A DNA stretch of 64,000 nt from Malania oleifera (Eukaryota; Streptophyta; Magnoliopsida; Santalales; Ximeniaceae). Of this stretch, positions 1 through 12,028 are shown piece by piece. A program made the position numbers and the translations under genes. The notes beneath the pieces were generated by a model that was not told the DNA's origin, searched no databases, and was given only the letters and a program-made list of their open reading frames with translations. The stretch covers positions 99,944,991 to 100,008,990 of the forward strand of contig NC_080423.1 of assembly GCF_029873635.1 (NCBI RefSeq), written 5' to 3'. Numbering within the stretch: position 1 is the first letter of the stretch; each line of letters begins with the position of its first letter.

Positions 1-510
1 TACAAGAGAGCTTTAGAGAGTTTTGAAAACTTTGAGAGCAAGAGAGCTAGATTGTTGTAATTGCTTGGTATTTTAATCCTTAGCCTTGGGAAGTTATTTA
101 TAGATTGAAAAACAAGTCTATTTCGTGTTCCCCAAGTGACTTGGAGTGTTTCCCAAGTTTTTATAACGGTTAGGATTTTAAAAAATCAAATTTGGAAAGA
201 AAGTGCCCGTTAAGTTTAAAATTCAAAAACTTGAAGAGTCAATCACCTATAAGTTTAGAGTCAGTCACCTGGATCCATTTAAAACAGAGATTTTCAAAGG
301 CAAAATTGAGTCAGTCAACTAGATCCTCAAGAGTAAGTCGCCTGGGTCCTCTCGGGTTAATTCAAAAATAGTTCAAAAAATGATTTGGTCGTCTGGGAAA
401 TCCTTCCCAGTCGCATGAAAAGACCAAAAAATTGTTGTAATGATATGAAAAATAATGATATTTAAATAATAAAGAGAGAGGAAAATGAAATTAGTAAAAG
501 GGCGGCAGCA

Positions 511-668
511 GACTTCGTCAACGAACGCGACAAAGGTGCACTTCGTCGACGAGATGATACCGAGAGGGCGTTTTGGGCGATTCTGAATTTCGTCAACGAG
601 GGGGAGAGTTCGTCGAAGAATTGCCTTATTGACCTCATTGACAAGGTGATGTGGCTCGTCGACGAAGG
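511..668. repeat. GTCGAC palindrome cluster in the promoter of LTR copy A
   Basis: Degenerate copies of TTCGTCGACGAA lie about 20-60 bp apart. The best are at 541-552 and 655-666. The cluster ends about 10 bp before the TATA box. The same arrangement occurs in LTR copies B, C and K. Confidence 0.75.
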
Positions 669-1431
669 CCAGTGTATAAATAGGCTTAAACCTCATTTTT
701 TATCCAAAAATTGAACAAAAATTCCTCTCTCTCTCTCCTCACTTTGTCCCTCCTTCCTTCTCTCTAAGATCTCAGGCTAAATTCTCGCCAATTCGACAAT
801 CTGAAGCCACCACGACGCTCCTGGTAAAGTTCTTTGCAAACCTACTGGAGTGGATCGTCGGTGGAACTACTTTGGAATTCATCCCTGGTTTAAGGTATGA
901 CTTTTTATTCAAAATTTGGTCTTCCCATAGTTATAGGAAATGTTATTCATGGAAAAATACTAAAGTTTAGTTTTGAGAGTTGTTGTTTTCAGGGTGTAGA
1001 ACGGGGAACCTTGCGGGGGTGCAGGATGAGTATAATTTAGGGGGTTTCTTTTCAGTAATCTGGTAAGGGAATAAACTAAACTAGTTCTTTTCCATGCAAA
1101 TTATTATTTTTTATCAGTAAATTAATTTTCAGGAAAACATGTATTATATTTGTATATTATTGAGAAAATACATATTTGAAAAAATATTGCTATTGTGTTG
1201 AAATATATGTATTAATATGAAATTCCAGAAAATGTGATTTTAGAATAGAATGTATGGTTATATACAGCATTGTGTGGCATGAATACTATTTTATGTGGAA
1301 AATATTATGATATGACAATTTTATGAATAAAGTATATTTTTTAAGGATTATGAAATAATGCTATACATTATAATTTTAAAATACATGATAAATGAATTAT
1401 TTATTCGAAATGATATGTATGAATTATTCGG

Positions 1432-1590
1432 CACAAGGCCATGATTGATAGCCGACGCAAGGCCGTGTATTATGTATGATATTGGTGCAAGGCCGTATTT
1501 ATGAAATGTTCGGCGCAGGGTTGCAGATATGTAAGAAATCGGTGTAGGGCCGCAGCTATGTAAGAAATCGGCACAAAGCCATATGTATGT
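1432..1590. repeat. Minisatellite-like array with CGGC...GCCG core in LTR A
   Basis: About five units of 25-40 bp each contain a version of CGGCGCAAGGCCGTAT (for example near 1431, 1453, 1484, 1511 and 1539), separated by AT-rich spacers. Each unit can form a small stem between its GGC and GCC halves. Confidence 0.65.
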
Positions 1591-4396
1591 ATTTATGTAA
1601 CTACAAAAAATGCTATCAATCTTATTATGTTAAACAAGATATTATCATGTATTATATGTTATCAGAACCTGGATGTTAGCTCAGTTTAGTTATAGGAGCA
1701 CAGTATCCTAGCTATACAGATCAGATATTATGTTCAGACTTGTGTTAACCGCCCTTGCAAGTAGAGGGGGTGGGAGATGGATAGACGATGTGGCTTTCAG
1801 TGTAGAGTTGTAGACGTCTACCTGACAGTTTGGACCAGGGTGTGGCGGGCCCATCGTACTTACAGACATTTTTTACTCGGCAATGGTCGGCCAGCCATTG
1901 TCGGGGTCCTGCCTTCGGGCTGCACAACCCGTCATGGGGGGTAATACATGACATCAGCTAACTATACATCCTGGGTAAATTATAGTATTATCAGTTATAT
2001 CCGACATTTCATGATCAGTATGAATTATTAGAAATTATGAAAGTATATGATTATTCAGTATGTTATGATGAATGTTTTCCAGCATATGAAATGTATTGTA
2101 TATGTATTATAGCATTTAAATATTCATGTTGACACACAGCTGTATTTAGTTTATTTTCCCTTATTGAGAAGTGTCTCACCCCCGAGCTTAAATAATTTTT
2201 AGGAAACCCAAAAGACCGATGGATCGAGGCCGCCGTTGAGTTAGTTGTGCTACCCTGCTAGGAGGGTAAGTTTGAACTAGGATCAAGAGATTTTGATGTG
2301 GGATCCTAAAGATATTTTTGTATTTTTGGGAGATTGTATGTAAACACAGTGTTTTGGATTATAGTTAACTCTTGTGTTATGTATTTTATGGTTTTGAGAA
2401 TGTGATTTATATTTATTGCTGCTTAGGTTTCCGTTGTGAATGTCAGATTGTCCCTATTACCCATGGGTTCGGGTTGACTTTATTATTATATATGTTTTAT
2501 TATGTGATAAGAGAAGCAGGTCGTTACAACTGTTTTTTAAATTTTTGTTTCCATATTCATTTTACTCTTTGCTTTCCCTAAAATAAGTTTTGACTTTTGA
2601 AAAGTATAATTTGGGGTTTCTCAAAACATGGTCTCTAAGTCAATTGATTTCCTAATAAGCTTCAAATCCAAACAAATTATCATTTTGAATTAAGTACTTA
2701 CATAGACTCTATTAAGACATAAAAACATTCTAAAAATTAGAGTCTTCAAGCTTGTTCATTATTGAGTCATTTTTGTTTTTAAACTTCAAATCTTTAAGCT
2801 TTTATTCTATCACATTATTTGAGCTTTCATATTCCTTTCACTTTGAAATCTTGCAGTGAGCTTCAAATACCTATTACCTGAAGATTATTACTCACAACAA
2901 AAACATGTTAAATAACCTTTTATTTGTTATCATCAAAATAAGATTGGTAAGCCATGTTAGGCCAATAGGTTACACGTGTCAAACTCACTTGGAATCCCCG
3001 AGTTCCCACAACACCTCCGTTGACTCGCACGAGTCAACCAGGTACCACCCACCTTCAACCTAACCCTGACTCAAAACCCTAACTAGATCTAGATCACAAA
3101 AACACCCAAAACAACACCCAGAATCACCATCAACCAGACTCATCATAGATCAGAACAACAACATCCACAAATCATGCATGCTCACACCATACTTCAAAGA
3201 TTAAAAGAATAGAAAAAGGAAAAAAAAAACAACAACAACGACAATCAAGATAAGCAAAGAAGAAACTTATCTTTTCAAACTCTTCTGAATATGGGATCTC
3301 CTCGAGGTATACCTGGATCCTCCAATTCATGTCACCCTCTGGATGCTCACAGCTCAATCATGATTTCTGGAGGCCTCAAGGGAGAGTTCTTGTCATGACC
3401 TGCTCATTTTCACATTTTTTTTTTTATAATAATATCAACATCACACATCACACATTCCAGCTCAGCATGTCACAAACCACCTGGACCTGTGGGTACCAGG
3501 GATACATCAGAACATACAGCAGAAGCCTAAACAGCAGAAAATATAAAATCATATACATTTCATCATAATGTGCATAACACATACCAGAGTATTACAAACA
3601 CCATCTCTTAGTATATACATGCCAAAAATAATTGTAGGGACAATTCCCACAAAAATTTAACTGTCCCAACCCAGACTTACCCTTCTAACAAGGGCAGATA
3701 ATCAACACTAGGTCAGCGGGGCTTTTCTCGCTCTCCTATCAGGGGCTCCTGAAAAGTTATGAAATTTAGGGGTAAGACACCTCTCAATAAGGGAAATAAA
3801 CTAATACCAGTGTGTGGCAACATGAGTATTCAGTGTTCTACATATACCATACATAACATTTTCAATACTATTTATCAAATCTGGGAAATCATGCATATAT
3901 CATCAAAACATGGCAGAACATACTGCATTTTCATAATCATATTTCAATCTCATATGATAATAATAACATAAAACAATCTTGGTAGGTTAGTCGGCAGTTG
4001 TCATGTATTACCCCCACATGACTGGGTTGTGTGGCCCGAAGGTGGGACCTGGTAATGGTTGGCCGACCACTGCCAAGTCAATAGTCTAGTCTGTAGGTTC
4101 GATGGGTCTACCCAGACTGGTCCGTACACCAGGAGCGATAACAGCACACTTCTTGAAAATAACCACATCGACCATCCAATCTCACACCACTCCGTACAGC
4201 GGCGTTAACACAGATATCATGATGACAAAGACCATGGACACATAGCAACGGTACCGTGCAAGTGCTAGCCTAGACCAAGCCAACCAAGTTCTGATATTAT
4301 ATACATGTACTAAAATTGTGATACATAGATATCTCATATCATTTAATTTCACAACAATCATATCATTTTACATATATACGTGTATCATGAAAATCA

Positions 4397-4680
4397 TCGG
4401 CCCGTACGCCAGTATTACACATTTTATCATAACTCGGCCCATACGCTGGCAAATTATATCCACATAGCACGGCCCATACGCCGGCAAACATATCATAGCA
4501 CAGCCCGTACACTGGCAAATCACATCATAGCACAGCCCGTACGCCGACAAACACATCATAGCCCAGCCTGTACGCTAGCAAATATATCATAGCACGGCCC
4601 GTACGCCGGCAAATATATCAAAATCACGATCCATACGCTGGAAAAAATATATATATAAAAATCACGGCCCATATGCCGAT
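4397..4680. repeat. Tandem array of about 35-bp units (CGGCCCGTACGCCGGC) in LTR B
   Basis: Eight or so units run from about 4397 to 4680. Each has the core CGGCCCRTACGCYGGCAA followed by an AT-rich spacer such as ATATATCATAGCA. The core is a hyphenated dyad (GGC...GCC around GTAC). The array occupies the place in this LTR where other copies have unrelated arrays of similar design. Confidence 0.85.
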
Positions 4681-5410
4681 TTTCCATCTCACAATCACAT
4701 TTCTAAGAAAAGAGTATCTCACAACCATTACTACTCATGCCACATTAAACAAGTTTTCCACGTATTCAACATATCATCATTTTCAACAGGGTTTTCTCAA
4801 ATATAAATCATATATATAAACATATGTATTTTCCTAAAAATGAGTGCTATAAATATATACATACAATTTTCAAAAAGAACTAGCTTAGTTTACACCCTTA
4901 CCTGATTCTTGAACAGCCCCTAAGAAACTCTTCCCTGCACCCGCAGGGTTTCCGACTCAATACCCTGAAAATGAAATTCACCAGAACTAAAGTTTAGTAT
5001 TTTTGTACGTACAACATTTTCTATAACTATCACTAAGTCAAATTAGGCTTAAAAGCCTTACCTCAACTCAGGGATGATTCCCAACGTTTCCAATCAACAT
5101 CCCTGGAAACTAAAACTTTCAGTATTAAACTTTAATATTTTAACGCGTACAACACTTCTCTCAACTGTCACAAATCCAAAAATTGAGTATAAAACCTTAC
5201 CTTGGATTTGGGATGGTTTCCTTCTTGCTTTCACCAATGATCCGCTCCAGCAGATTCGGAGAGAACTCCGCCAGGAGCGTCGTGGTGACTTCGGATGGTC
5301 GATCTGACGTAAAAATAGCCCAAAAATGAAGAGAGGGAGAGAGAGAGAGAGGAAACTTAGCTTCTTTAAGAAGCTTAAAAAATCTGGATTTCCACATTTA
5401 TATAATAGAA

Positions 5411-5480
5411 AAATTCGTCGACGAAACCCTGTGTTCATCGACAAAATTCTTAAAGCCTTCGTCGACGAAGTCGACGGCCT
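5411..5480. repeat. GTCGAC palindrome cluster in the promoter of LTR copy B
   Basis: Perfect TTCGTCGACGAA copies lie at about 5414-5425 and 5459-5470, with a decayed unit between them and a further GTCGAC just after. On the minus strand the cluster lies immediately upstream of the TATA box at about 5396-5406. Confidence 0.8.
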
Positions 5481-5989
5481 CCTTCTGTTTCCGGTTTCCA
5501 TTTCCCTCTCTTTATTATTTAAATACCACTCTAAATTCGGGTCGTTACAGTTCTATTCAAGCTACGTTCACAGAGTAGTGAGTTCAAGTGAGAAAATGAA
5601 GGGTTGGTGTTTCTAGAAGAGCTAGGTTGAATGAGGGTAAGAGAGACTTACAGAGAGGATAGATCTTGGGTCTTCGAAGAACAAAGAGTGAAGGGATTTG
5701 AAATGAAAGAGAGAAAGAGAGAGTTCTAGAAGGTCTCAGAAGAACTCAGGGAGTGAGGAAGAAAGCTGCATGTTAGGGTTTTGGTTCGAGAAAAGAGAAG
5801 GGGAACTGAGAAAGAATGAGGGACTGAGAGAGGCTAAGAAAGTTTTAGAGTAAGGAAACCCTAGGGTTTCGGGAGTGAACCTGAGAGAAAGGAGAACGAG
5901 AGGAAGGGGAAGGGTTGCTGCGAATGGGGAGTGTGAAAAGAAACAAAACAGAAAAATTTTAGTTTAAATATGTTCCATTTCGGCATTGT

Positions 5990-6720
5990 AGAATTGCTCT
6001 GCGTGGCGTACTTTGTCTCGTTAGATCAAGTCATGGACGAGGTCCCTTTGCAGCCATTGGATCTCTGATCTAATCGATGGCCTAGATCTCATCATGTCAG
6101 AGGCTACCCTGATGACCGTGCCATCCGTACGCCTCTTGATGCGTGGCGACATCTAATCCTTTCATCGAAATTGTCAGCGTGGAGAGCCCTTAACCGTTGG
6201 ATTACCTCTCTCTGTGTATGGCCATGATCAACCCACATCCGTCCTACCACCTGTTGTTGGATTCCTGTCCTCATCAATGGCCGGGACCATCTTGAGTCCA
6301 GAGCCCTCATCAATACTCGCATGCTCCCCTGCACACGTTGACGCGTGGCGTTCTTGTCCCCCTCTCCATTAATGCCTGACGACCCTCCCTATCAGCCATC
6401 CGATCACCCCATGATGAACCTTTGAGATTTGGCCACAACTTTCACTTGCACCTTGCCTGCGTGCCCTCACCTGATCATGACGCGTGGCAGCTCCTCCACA
6501 CATCAATGACAATGATCACTCCATTGTTAGAAGCCTTCAATACACCCGACCTACCTTGCCCGCTCACCGACATGTGGCAAGCTTGTCCCCTATGTGCTCA
6601 GCGCTCCTTACATGATCATTCATCTACCGTCAGATCTCTTTTCTCATTGAACGCTCAGGATGATGACACCTCAGCAATCCACACCTATCTGCACCCATCA
6701 CTCATATGCTGACATACAAC
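5990..6720. repeat. GC-rich stretch with recurring CGYGTGGC words inside the Tat/Ogre-like LTR
   Basis: Words of the form (A)CGCGTGGC or ACATGTGGC recur near 6001, 6139, 6342, 6480 and 6571. They sit between GATC and CCATYGGAT-like words. Spacing is irregular, so this is not a clean tandem array. The words resemble ACGTGGC/G-box cores, but no function can be shown. Confidence 0.4.
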
Positions 6721-7830
6721 ATTGTCTTAACCAAGACCTTAAACCAAGTTCCCCCTACACCGGTCAAAGTTTGACACGTCCACCCCCCTGAACCGGTTTA
6801 CACCGATTTTCTTTTCCTTTTTATTTTTAAAACCTTCAATAATTCATTTAAAATTCACAAAAATTCATAAAAAAACCCAACAAAATTACCAAAAAATCTA
6901 GAATATTTGGGATTTTTTTTTAAAATATTTTAAGTCAGTTTTATTGTTTAAAATAATTCCCATGTTAAAAAATGCATAAAATACCAAAAATTTCACAAAG
7001 ATATTTTTTGCAACCCGAAATTGTTTTTTACACTTCGAAAATTCACAAAAAAAAATTCAAAAAATTCAAAAGAAAAACCTAAAAAATAGTTTTGACTCGA
7101 TTCTTATTGTTTTTGCTTAATTGACTTTTTGTTATTTCAATTGAAAATTAAAAAAAAAAGTCATAAATAATATTTTGGAGATCAAAGTTGCTTTCGTACT
7201 TGGAAAAATCACATAAAAATTTAGAAAAAAATCATAGGAAAATAGGGAAAAATATTTTTGAGTTAGAAAACCCATTTTTACAAATTTTTCATCTCCAAAA
7301 AAATTCAAAACCTCCCAGAATATCATTTTCATATTTATGAAAAACCCTACAAGTTTCAAATACCCCGAGAGTGTATTTCATACCACATTTTCTCAATTTT
7401 CATATCCCAATAATTTTAAAAGAGAGGCATGAGTTTTTCGGAGCGCGATATGCCCCGATTCCGAGGGAATATTAATATAATATTTTATTTTGTACATTTA
7501 TTCACACTTTTTTGAATGGGAGTAATTTCAAAGGCCTATTATTTTTATTTTTGGATAAGTTTCGATTAATTAGGTACTGTTCGTAAGAACGGGCGTGTAG
7601 GGAGTGCTAATACCTTTCCCTCATATATCTGAACTCCCGAGCCCAACTCTGGTAATGCATATCGATTATACCCTTAATTGGGTAGTAATCAAATATTCTA
7701 ATCACACTAAAAGGTTAGTGTCGACTCCATCACATCTTGTTTTCCATGAAAATAAACATTTTCAAAATCCACACATTTCATTTCATCATTTTAGTCGTCC
7801 CAAGTTCGCGTTCGAGAACGTCGCGACAAC

Positions 7831-7870
<40 letters not shown>

Positions 7871-7873
7871 TAT
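7831..7873. repeat. (TTA)n microsatellite
   Basis: About 13-14 uninterrupted ATT/TTA triplets directly follow the end of the Tat/Ogre-like LTR. Confidence 0.95.
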
Positions 7874-8324
7874 TGCCTACATGAGTTTTCCAATACGCCC
7901 AACTTAACACAAGTACAAGTCCTACATGAACACATTGTTTTCCCTTTAAGCTCCTTTGCGACAAATTAAAGTCCTAACTAAAAATGCATACACACAAATG
8001 TCCAAATGAGATGTTAATCTATGTAACTTCGAAGTTCAAAATAACAAAATGATGGTTGCACTAAATCTTAGGTTATTGTCGTTAGATGTAAAGGCATTGA
8101 AAGACATGCTAGTTCAAACTCCTCATCCAAAATGTTTGTCAGATAACCTAATTAATGACTTAAACCAATTGTCGCCAAAGAACCAATGATGAGAGAGCAT
8201 TAAAGGTTGATGATTAAAAAAAAAAGAAAAAGGCATATCGAAGGTCAAGATCAAACAAAGCAACGCAATGTCCACACTTCCTTGAAACAACACATTGTTT
8301 TCCCAAAAGATAATTGGGAAGAGC
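7874..8324. other. Unassigned AT-rich sequence
   Basis: No ORF, RNA gene or repeat structure is recognised. The word ACACATTGTTTTCCC occurs twice (near 7930 and 8291). This stretch continues biologically at 26,740, because the LTR nest from 8325 to 26734 interrupts it. Confidence 0.5.
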
Positions 8325-8548
8325 TGTTGTAATTGGTGTGATCCCAAACGGGGGGTGAATTGAGTTTTAAAAATATTAGGCTAAATTAAACATTTACGCT
8401 AATTCACCACATATCATATCTCATTTTAATTATGGTTGTGTATGTAAAACTGAATAAGCAATATGTAGTAACTCGAACTAAGAAAATAAGAAATAAATAA
8501 AAGAAAAGGGAAAGGGGAAGAAAAAAGGGAAATTTGGTTTGGCACAAG

Positions 8549-8680
8549 ACCAAACCATCAACAATTTCAGGGAGTCTCAGAAAAACCATCAACGATTTTC
8601 CTACAGGACAAACTAGCGAGAGCATTACACTGACAAACAGGTTTGGTAAGTGGCCAAACCGTCAACGGTTTCCTGCAGGG
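8549..8680. repeat. Palindrome cluster AAACCGT-CA-ACGGTTT in the promoter of LTR E
   Basis: Three units (about 8549-8572, 8581-8607 and 8653-8679) share AAACCRTCAACRRTTT followed by CCTRCAGG. The last is a dyad with perfect 7-bp arms around CA. The cluster ends about 10 bp before a TATA-like box. Confidence 0.75.
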
Positions 8681-8725
8681 GCAGAGTCTATAAGTTAAGT
8701 TCTTATATTATTTTTTCATTCCATA

Positions 8726-8729
<4 letters not shown>

Positions 8730-8784
<55 letters not shown>
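8730..8784. repeat. (CT)n microsatellite
   Basis: About 27 CT dinucleotides lie just downstream of the TATA-like box of LTR E, in the expected leader region. Confidence 0.95.
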
Positions 8785-8788
<4 letters not shown>

Positions 8789-9299
8789 CTCTCTCCCTCC
8801 TAAGCCTTCCGGATCACCTTCGAGTACTCCTTGATTCTCTCTCCCTCTTCTTGGCACGTCGGTCGTCGATCTTTAGCGGATTTGAGCGCCTAGGTTTCGT
8901 GGTTTTGAAGGTTTTAGGTAGTTTTTTCAAGAACAGGTAAGGGGATTAGATTATGTCAATTATTTTTGAAATATAAACCGTTTGAATTGAAGTATGTGCG
9001 TACAAAAATAGTATATATGATTTTCTGAACGAATCAGGCATATAATAATGGTTGTTTTGACTTTTATACATTTTTTGAGGAAAATTAAAGTGAATGGTTT
9101 GAACATCTCCTATTTTTAGTAAAATATATAGTTTGAGTTAAATTAAACCCTAGAGATGCTCATACCCCTGTTTTCAGCAACTTGTATGTTTTTCAAATAA
9201 TTTATTATATTTATGATTTATCAAATAAAAATTGCGTGACATGAGAATGATTTAAAATGGCATAAACAAACAAAACGTTTATACAGTTATGATACAGTA

Positions 9300-9440
9300 T
9301 GATATGACGACTATATGCCAAGATGTGATATGACGACTATATGCCGAGATGTGATACGACAACTATACGCCGAGATGTGATACGATGGCTATATACCGAG
9401 GTATGATATGACGGCTAGATGCCGAGTTTTGATATATCAG
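9300..9440. repeat. Tandem array of about 26-bp units in LTR E
   Basis: Five to six units have the form GATATGACGACTATATGCCG plus AGATGT. The design matches the arrays of LTRs A and B but the sequence differs. Each unit holds a short CG...CG dyad. Confidence 0.8.
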
Positions 9441-9825
9441 TTTTATATCGAGACAGTATATGACAAATATTTTATAAAATTATGAGCAGCTTATGTTTTA
9501 TACAGTTTTATGAAAGTGAATTCATAACTACAGTTTTTATTACATAAATTGTCATATATGATTTAAGAACCCTAAGGATCATATGTGATATTATGAGTAT
9601 GGTACCATAGCTATGTTTTTGCCAGTGAGTACAATCATACGGGGATGGAAGTGTGATGCAGGATAGTCAATTTGTGGCCTGAGTACAGTACTACTCTAGT
9701 TGTAGTTCCGTGGGACCCTTCCTGTCGTAGTTCCAAGTGACCCTCCTCATGCAGTTTTGGGTATAAGGTAGACACAATCATACTTACTACCTTTTTATGA
9801 CTTAGCTTTGGTCGGCTGACCATAT

Positions 9826-12028
9826 TATAACGCCCTAGAAAATTAATATGCATGGAAGCGTAAAAAAAATTAATTAAAAATTATTTAAATAATAATAATA
9901 CTAAATAATTGATCAATTAAATTATATAATATAATATATTAATATAATATATAATATTATATTATAAAGTTAGTAACTTCCTAAGGAAGTAATACGAATT
10001 CAATTCTTTAGGAAGGACCAGCACTCCGTCTCTCCCTCATCTTCTTTATCCCACTCTCCTTAATTTTTTCTCTAACATTTGACTGATCGGAAATCCGAAG
10101 ATACCCTTAGGTTCCTACCTTTGTCACCGACATTCCTACTGAGCGGATTTGTCGTGGGAGGTAAGCATATCTCATAGGGTAAGGCCAATTTTCACACTTA
10201 CCTCAATTTTTCTTAAATCTTAAGTCCAATTAACGAACGACAATTGCCAGGAGATTCGTGGGGAGATTCTCTACAATATAATTGGAGCGAGTTTTCGAAT
10301 TGGAGCTCTGGGGCATCAACTCTAAATCGGGGATAAGTTTAACAATTTAGGCTTTGTTAGGCTATTTAGGGTATTCAAAACTTAGAGGAATTTTAGAAAA
10401 AGTTACTTTGAGAATTGTGACAAATAATATGGTGAAGTTTGAATTTCAGGGTTTCAGGGGTTTTGAACGCCGTGGGGCGTAGGTCGAGGTTGTGTTGGGC
10501 TTTTTAGGAATCAGGTGAGGGAATTAATAGGTCGAGGTTGTGTTGGGCTTTTTAGGAATCAGGTGAGGGAATTAAGTTAAGTCAGAATTTTATTAAATAT
10601 GATTTGGTTAAATTGTTATATATTTATATATTTATTTATTTATTTTTGTATTTAAGAATTTAAAGGCTATTTCGAAAACCAACCGTTCAAAATGGATTTT
10701 ACAAATTTAGGATATATGGTATGGTATTTTAAATAAAAATGATCGGTGGAAAGTTTGGTTGTTTGTATGATTATATTTAAATGTTGAAATTGTGTGATCG
10801 ATGATTATTTGGTAGGATTTATTGTTTAACTTGATTTGAGACTGTTTTCGAAATACTGGAATTATTTGTAAAATACTGGAATTGTTGTGAAAAATATTAG
10901 AACTTCTTGTGAAAAATGCAGGATTTTGAAATAAAGGTCGGTGGCTGGGTATTGTTTGATTGGCCAAGGGCCAGGATTATTATTTGACGACCGAGGGCCG
11001 TGGTTTTGTTTAAACGACTATGAGTCGAATTGTATTTTTGGCCGGGGACTAGGTTTTTTGAATAACAGAAAATATATGTGAATTGATATTTTAAATGGTA
11101 ATTTCAATCATCTAAATTGCATGATATGTTTTAGGAACCCTAGGGACCAATGTATTGTGAGCATGGTACCATTGCTAGTTAGACCATGTGCACCCACACT
11201 ATTTTAGATAGAAGTGTAGGGGGTCCAGCCGACTGCCTGCGTGAGGTTGAAGTAAGGGCGTTGGACCTACAGTTTTGCTGTGGATGCCTGCAGATGTGTT
11301 TGCAGAGGATGTTGTTTTTTTGACTTTGTTTGGGCTGATCACCCAAGCTTAGTCCAGCCTTCGAGCCGCACAACCTGTGCCATGGGGGAGGTAAATGGCG
11401 TGTTTGTCACAGGGATTGTCTTATATGCATATAAGTTAATTTATGTGAATATGGATAATTAATAAGATAACTTCGAGGGTTTACTGAGAAATGTGAGTGC
11501 CCTAATAGCAGTAATGGTATTAGAACAGAGGGAAGCTACTTGTATGGTCGGATAATCTTCCCTATCATCGGCTAATTGTGTGTGTGAGTGTAAAATAAGA
11601 ATGATTTCATAAATGTCTTTATCTACTTAGTGAACTGGTTATTTTCTGTATACTAAATGCATGTTGGCCACACATTGACATTAATTTAGTCTTTCTCTTA
11701 CTAAGTTGTGCCTCACCCCTACTTTACAAACTATCTTTTCAGGAAATCCTGAAGATCGGATCTAGCAAACTAGAGGAGCCGGGCTCGTGGTGTAAATTTA
11801 TGTAGGTAATGTGTATAGATAGAGATTTTATTTTTGTTTAGTTTTATGAGATGTAATTATGATAAAATAGATTTATTTGTATATAAAGGTAGTATAGAAC
11901 TCTGGTAATGGATTTTTAGAGATTGTATCTTTTAGTTTCGCTGCATTTTATATGATGAGTTTGGTATTATGTACACAGACGTAACTAAAGTAGCACCCCG
12001 GGCCCACGTGGCGGGTCGAGGCGTTACA
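9826..12028 (+). repeat. 5' LTR of element F
   Basis: It pairs with 15520-17757 over its whole length. It starts TATAACGCC, ends GAGGCGTTACA, and is followed two bases later by the primer-binding site. It holds a TATA-like box in the AT-rich part near 9960, a GGCCAAGGGCC-type array (about 10940-11060), the conserved CTTCGAGCCGCACAACC block (about 11358-11376) and a GTGCCTCACCCC block (about 11706-11718). A tandem duplication of 48 bp (10481-10528 and about 10529-10574) is present here and absent from the 3' LTR, so it arose after insertion. Confidence 0.9.

Larger units (their letters stand above)
436..2528 (+). mobile_element. Solo LTR, Ty3/gypsy-like (palindrome family), copy A
   Basis: This LTR of about 2.1 kb starts in a worn TGTAAYGA-type end and finishes in GGTCGTTACA. 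The flanking pentamers ATTGT (431-435) and ACTGT (2529-2533) agree at 4 of 5 positions and look like an aged target-site duplication. In order it holds a GTCGAC palindrome cluster (511-668), a TATA box (TATAAATAG at about 675), a tandem array with a GGC/GCC core (1432-1590), a conserved block near 1913-1950 and another near 2164-2180. No internal region adjoins it, so it is a solo LTR. The ORFs inside it are chance frames. Confidence 0.8.
1..2973 (-). mobile_element. Ty1/copia-type LTR fragment (SIRE-like), cut by a solo gypsy LTR
   Basis: This is a fossil LTR running off the left window edge. Read on the minus strand it opens near 2973 with the ATGATAACAAA-type start also seen in the two other LTRs of this family (8325-26734 and 22605-24554). 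A minus-strand TATA box lies at about 95-103. A cluster of AGTCGCCTGG-like units (about 190-420) sits just upstream of that box in the minus direction. Positions 436-2528 are a later insertion. No coding region is visible. The copia assignment rests on family resemblance between the three copies and is an inference. Confidence 0.55.
3391..5549 (-). mobile_element. Solo LTR, Ty3/gypsy-like (palindrome family), copy B
   Basis: This 2.16 kb LTR in reverse orientation reads GACCTGCTC... at the left and ends CGGGTCGTTACA at the right. It is bounded by the perfect target-site duplication GTTCT (3386-3390 and 5550-5554). Read on the minus strand it holds a GTCGAC palindrome cluster (5411-5480), a TATA box (about 5396-5406), a long tandem array (4397-4680), and conserved blocks near 4008-4050 and 3770-3794. 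No internal sequence adjoins it, so it is a solo LTR left by LTR-LTR recombination. Confidence 0.88.
2974..7828 (+). mobile_element. Tat/Ogre-like LTR stretch, cut by solo LTR B
   Basis: The right part (about 7560-7828) carries the phrase GGGAGTGCTAATACCTT followed by a 'gaactcccgagccc...ctctggta' block and a GTCGCGACA end. I know this arrangement from the 3' part of Tat/Ogre LTRs. Upstream lie AT-rich DNA (6800-7550) and a GC-richer part (6000-6720) with repeated CGTGGC and CGYGTGGC words. The left limit is uncertain and is placed where the copia-type LTR ends. LTR B is inserted at 3391-5549. No coding remnant is seen, and the element is a broken fossil. Confidence 0.5.

Noticed and set aside
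4397-4680. Regular repeats with spacers, CRISPR-like at first sight
   Set aside because: The DNA is plant nuclear, the units are degenerate, and the array lies inside an LTR with a target duplication.
5094-5616. Overlapping 96-135 residue frames on both strands
   Set aside because: They lie in the promoter, palindrome and leader part of LTR B, have no family match, and one is the mirror of the other.
8650-8940. 96-residue frame with a serine/leucine run
   Set aside because: It is created by the CT microsatellite inside LTR E.
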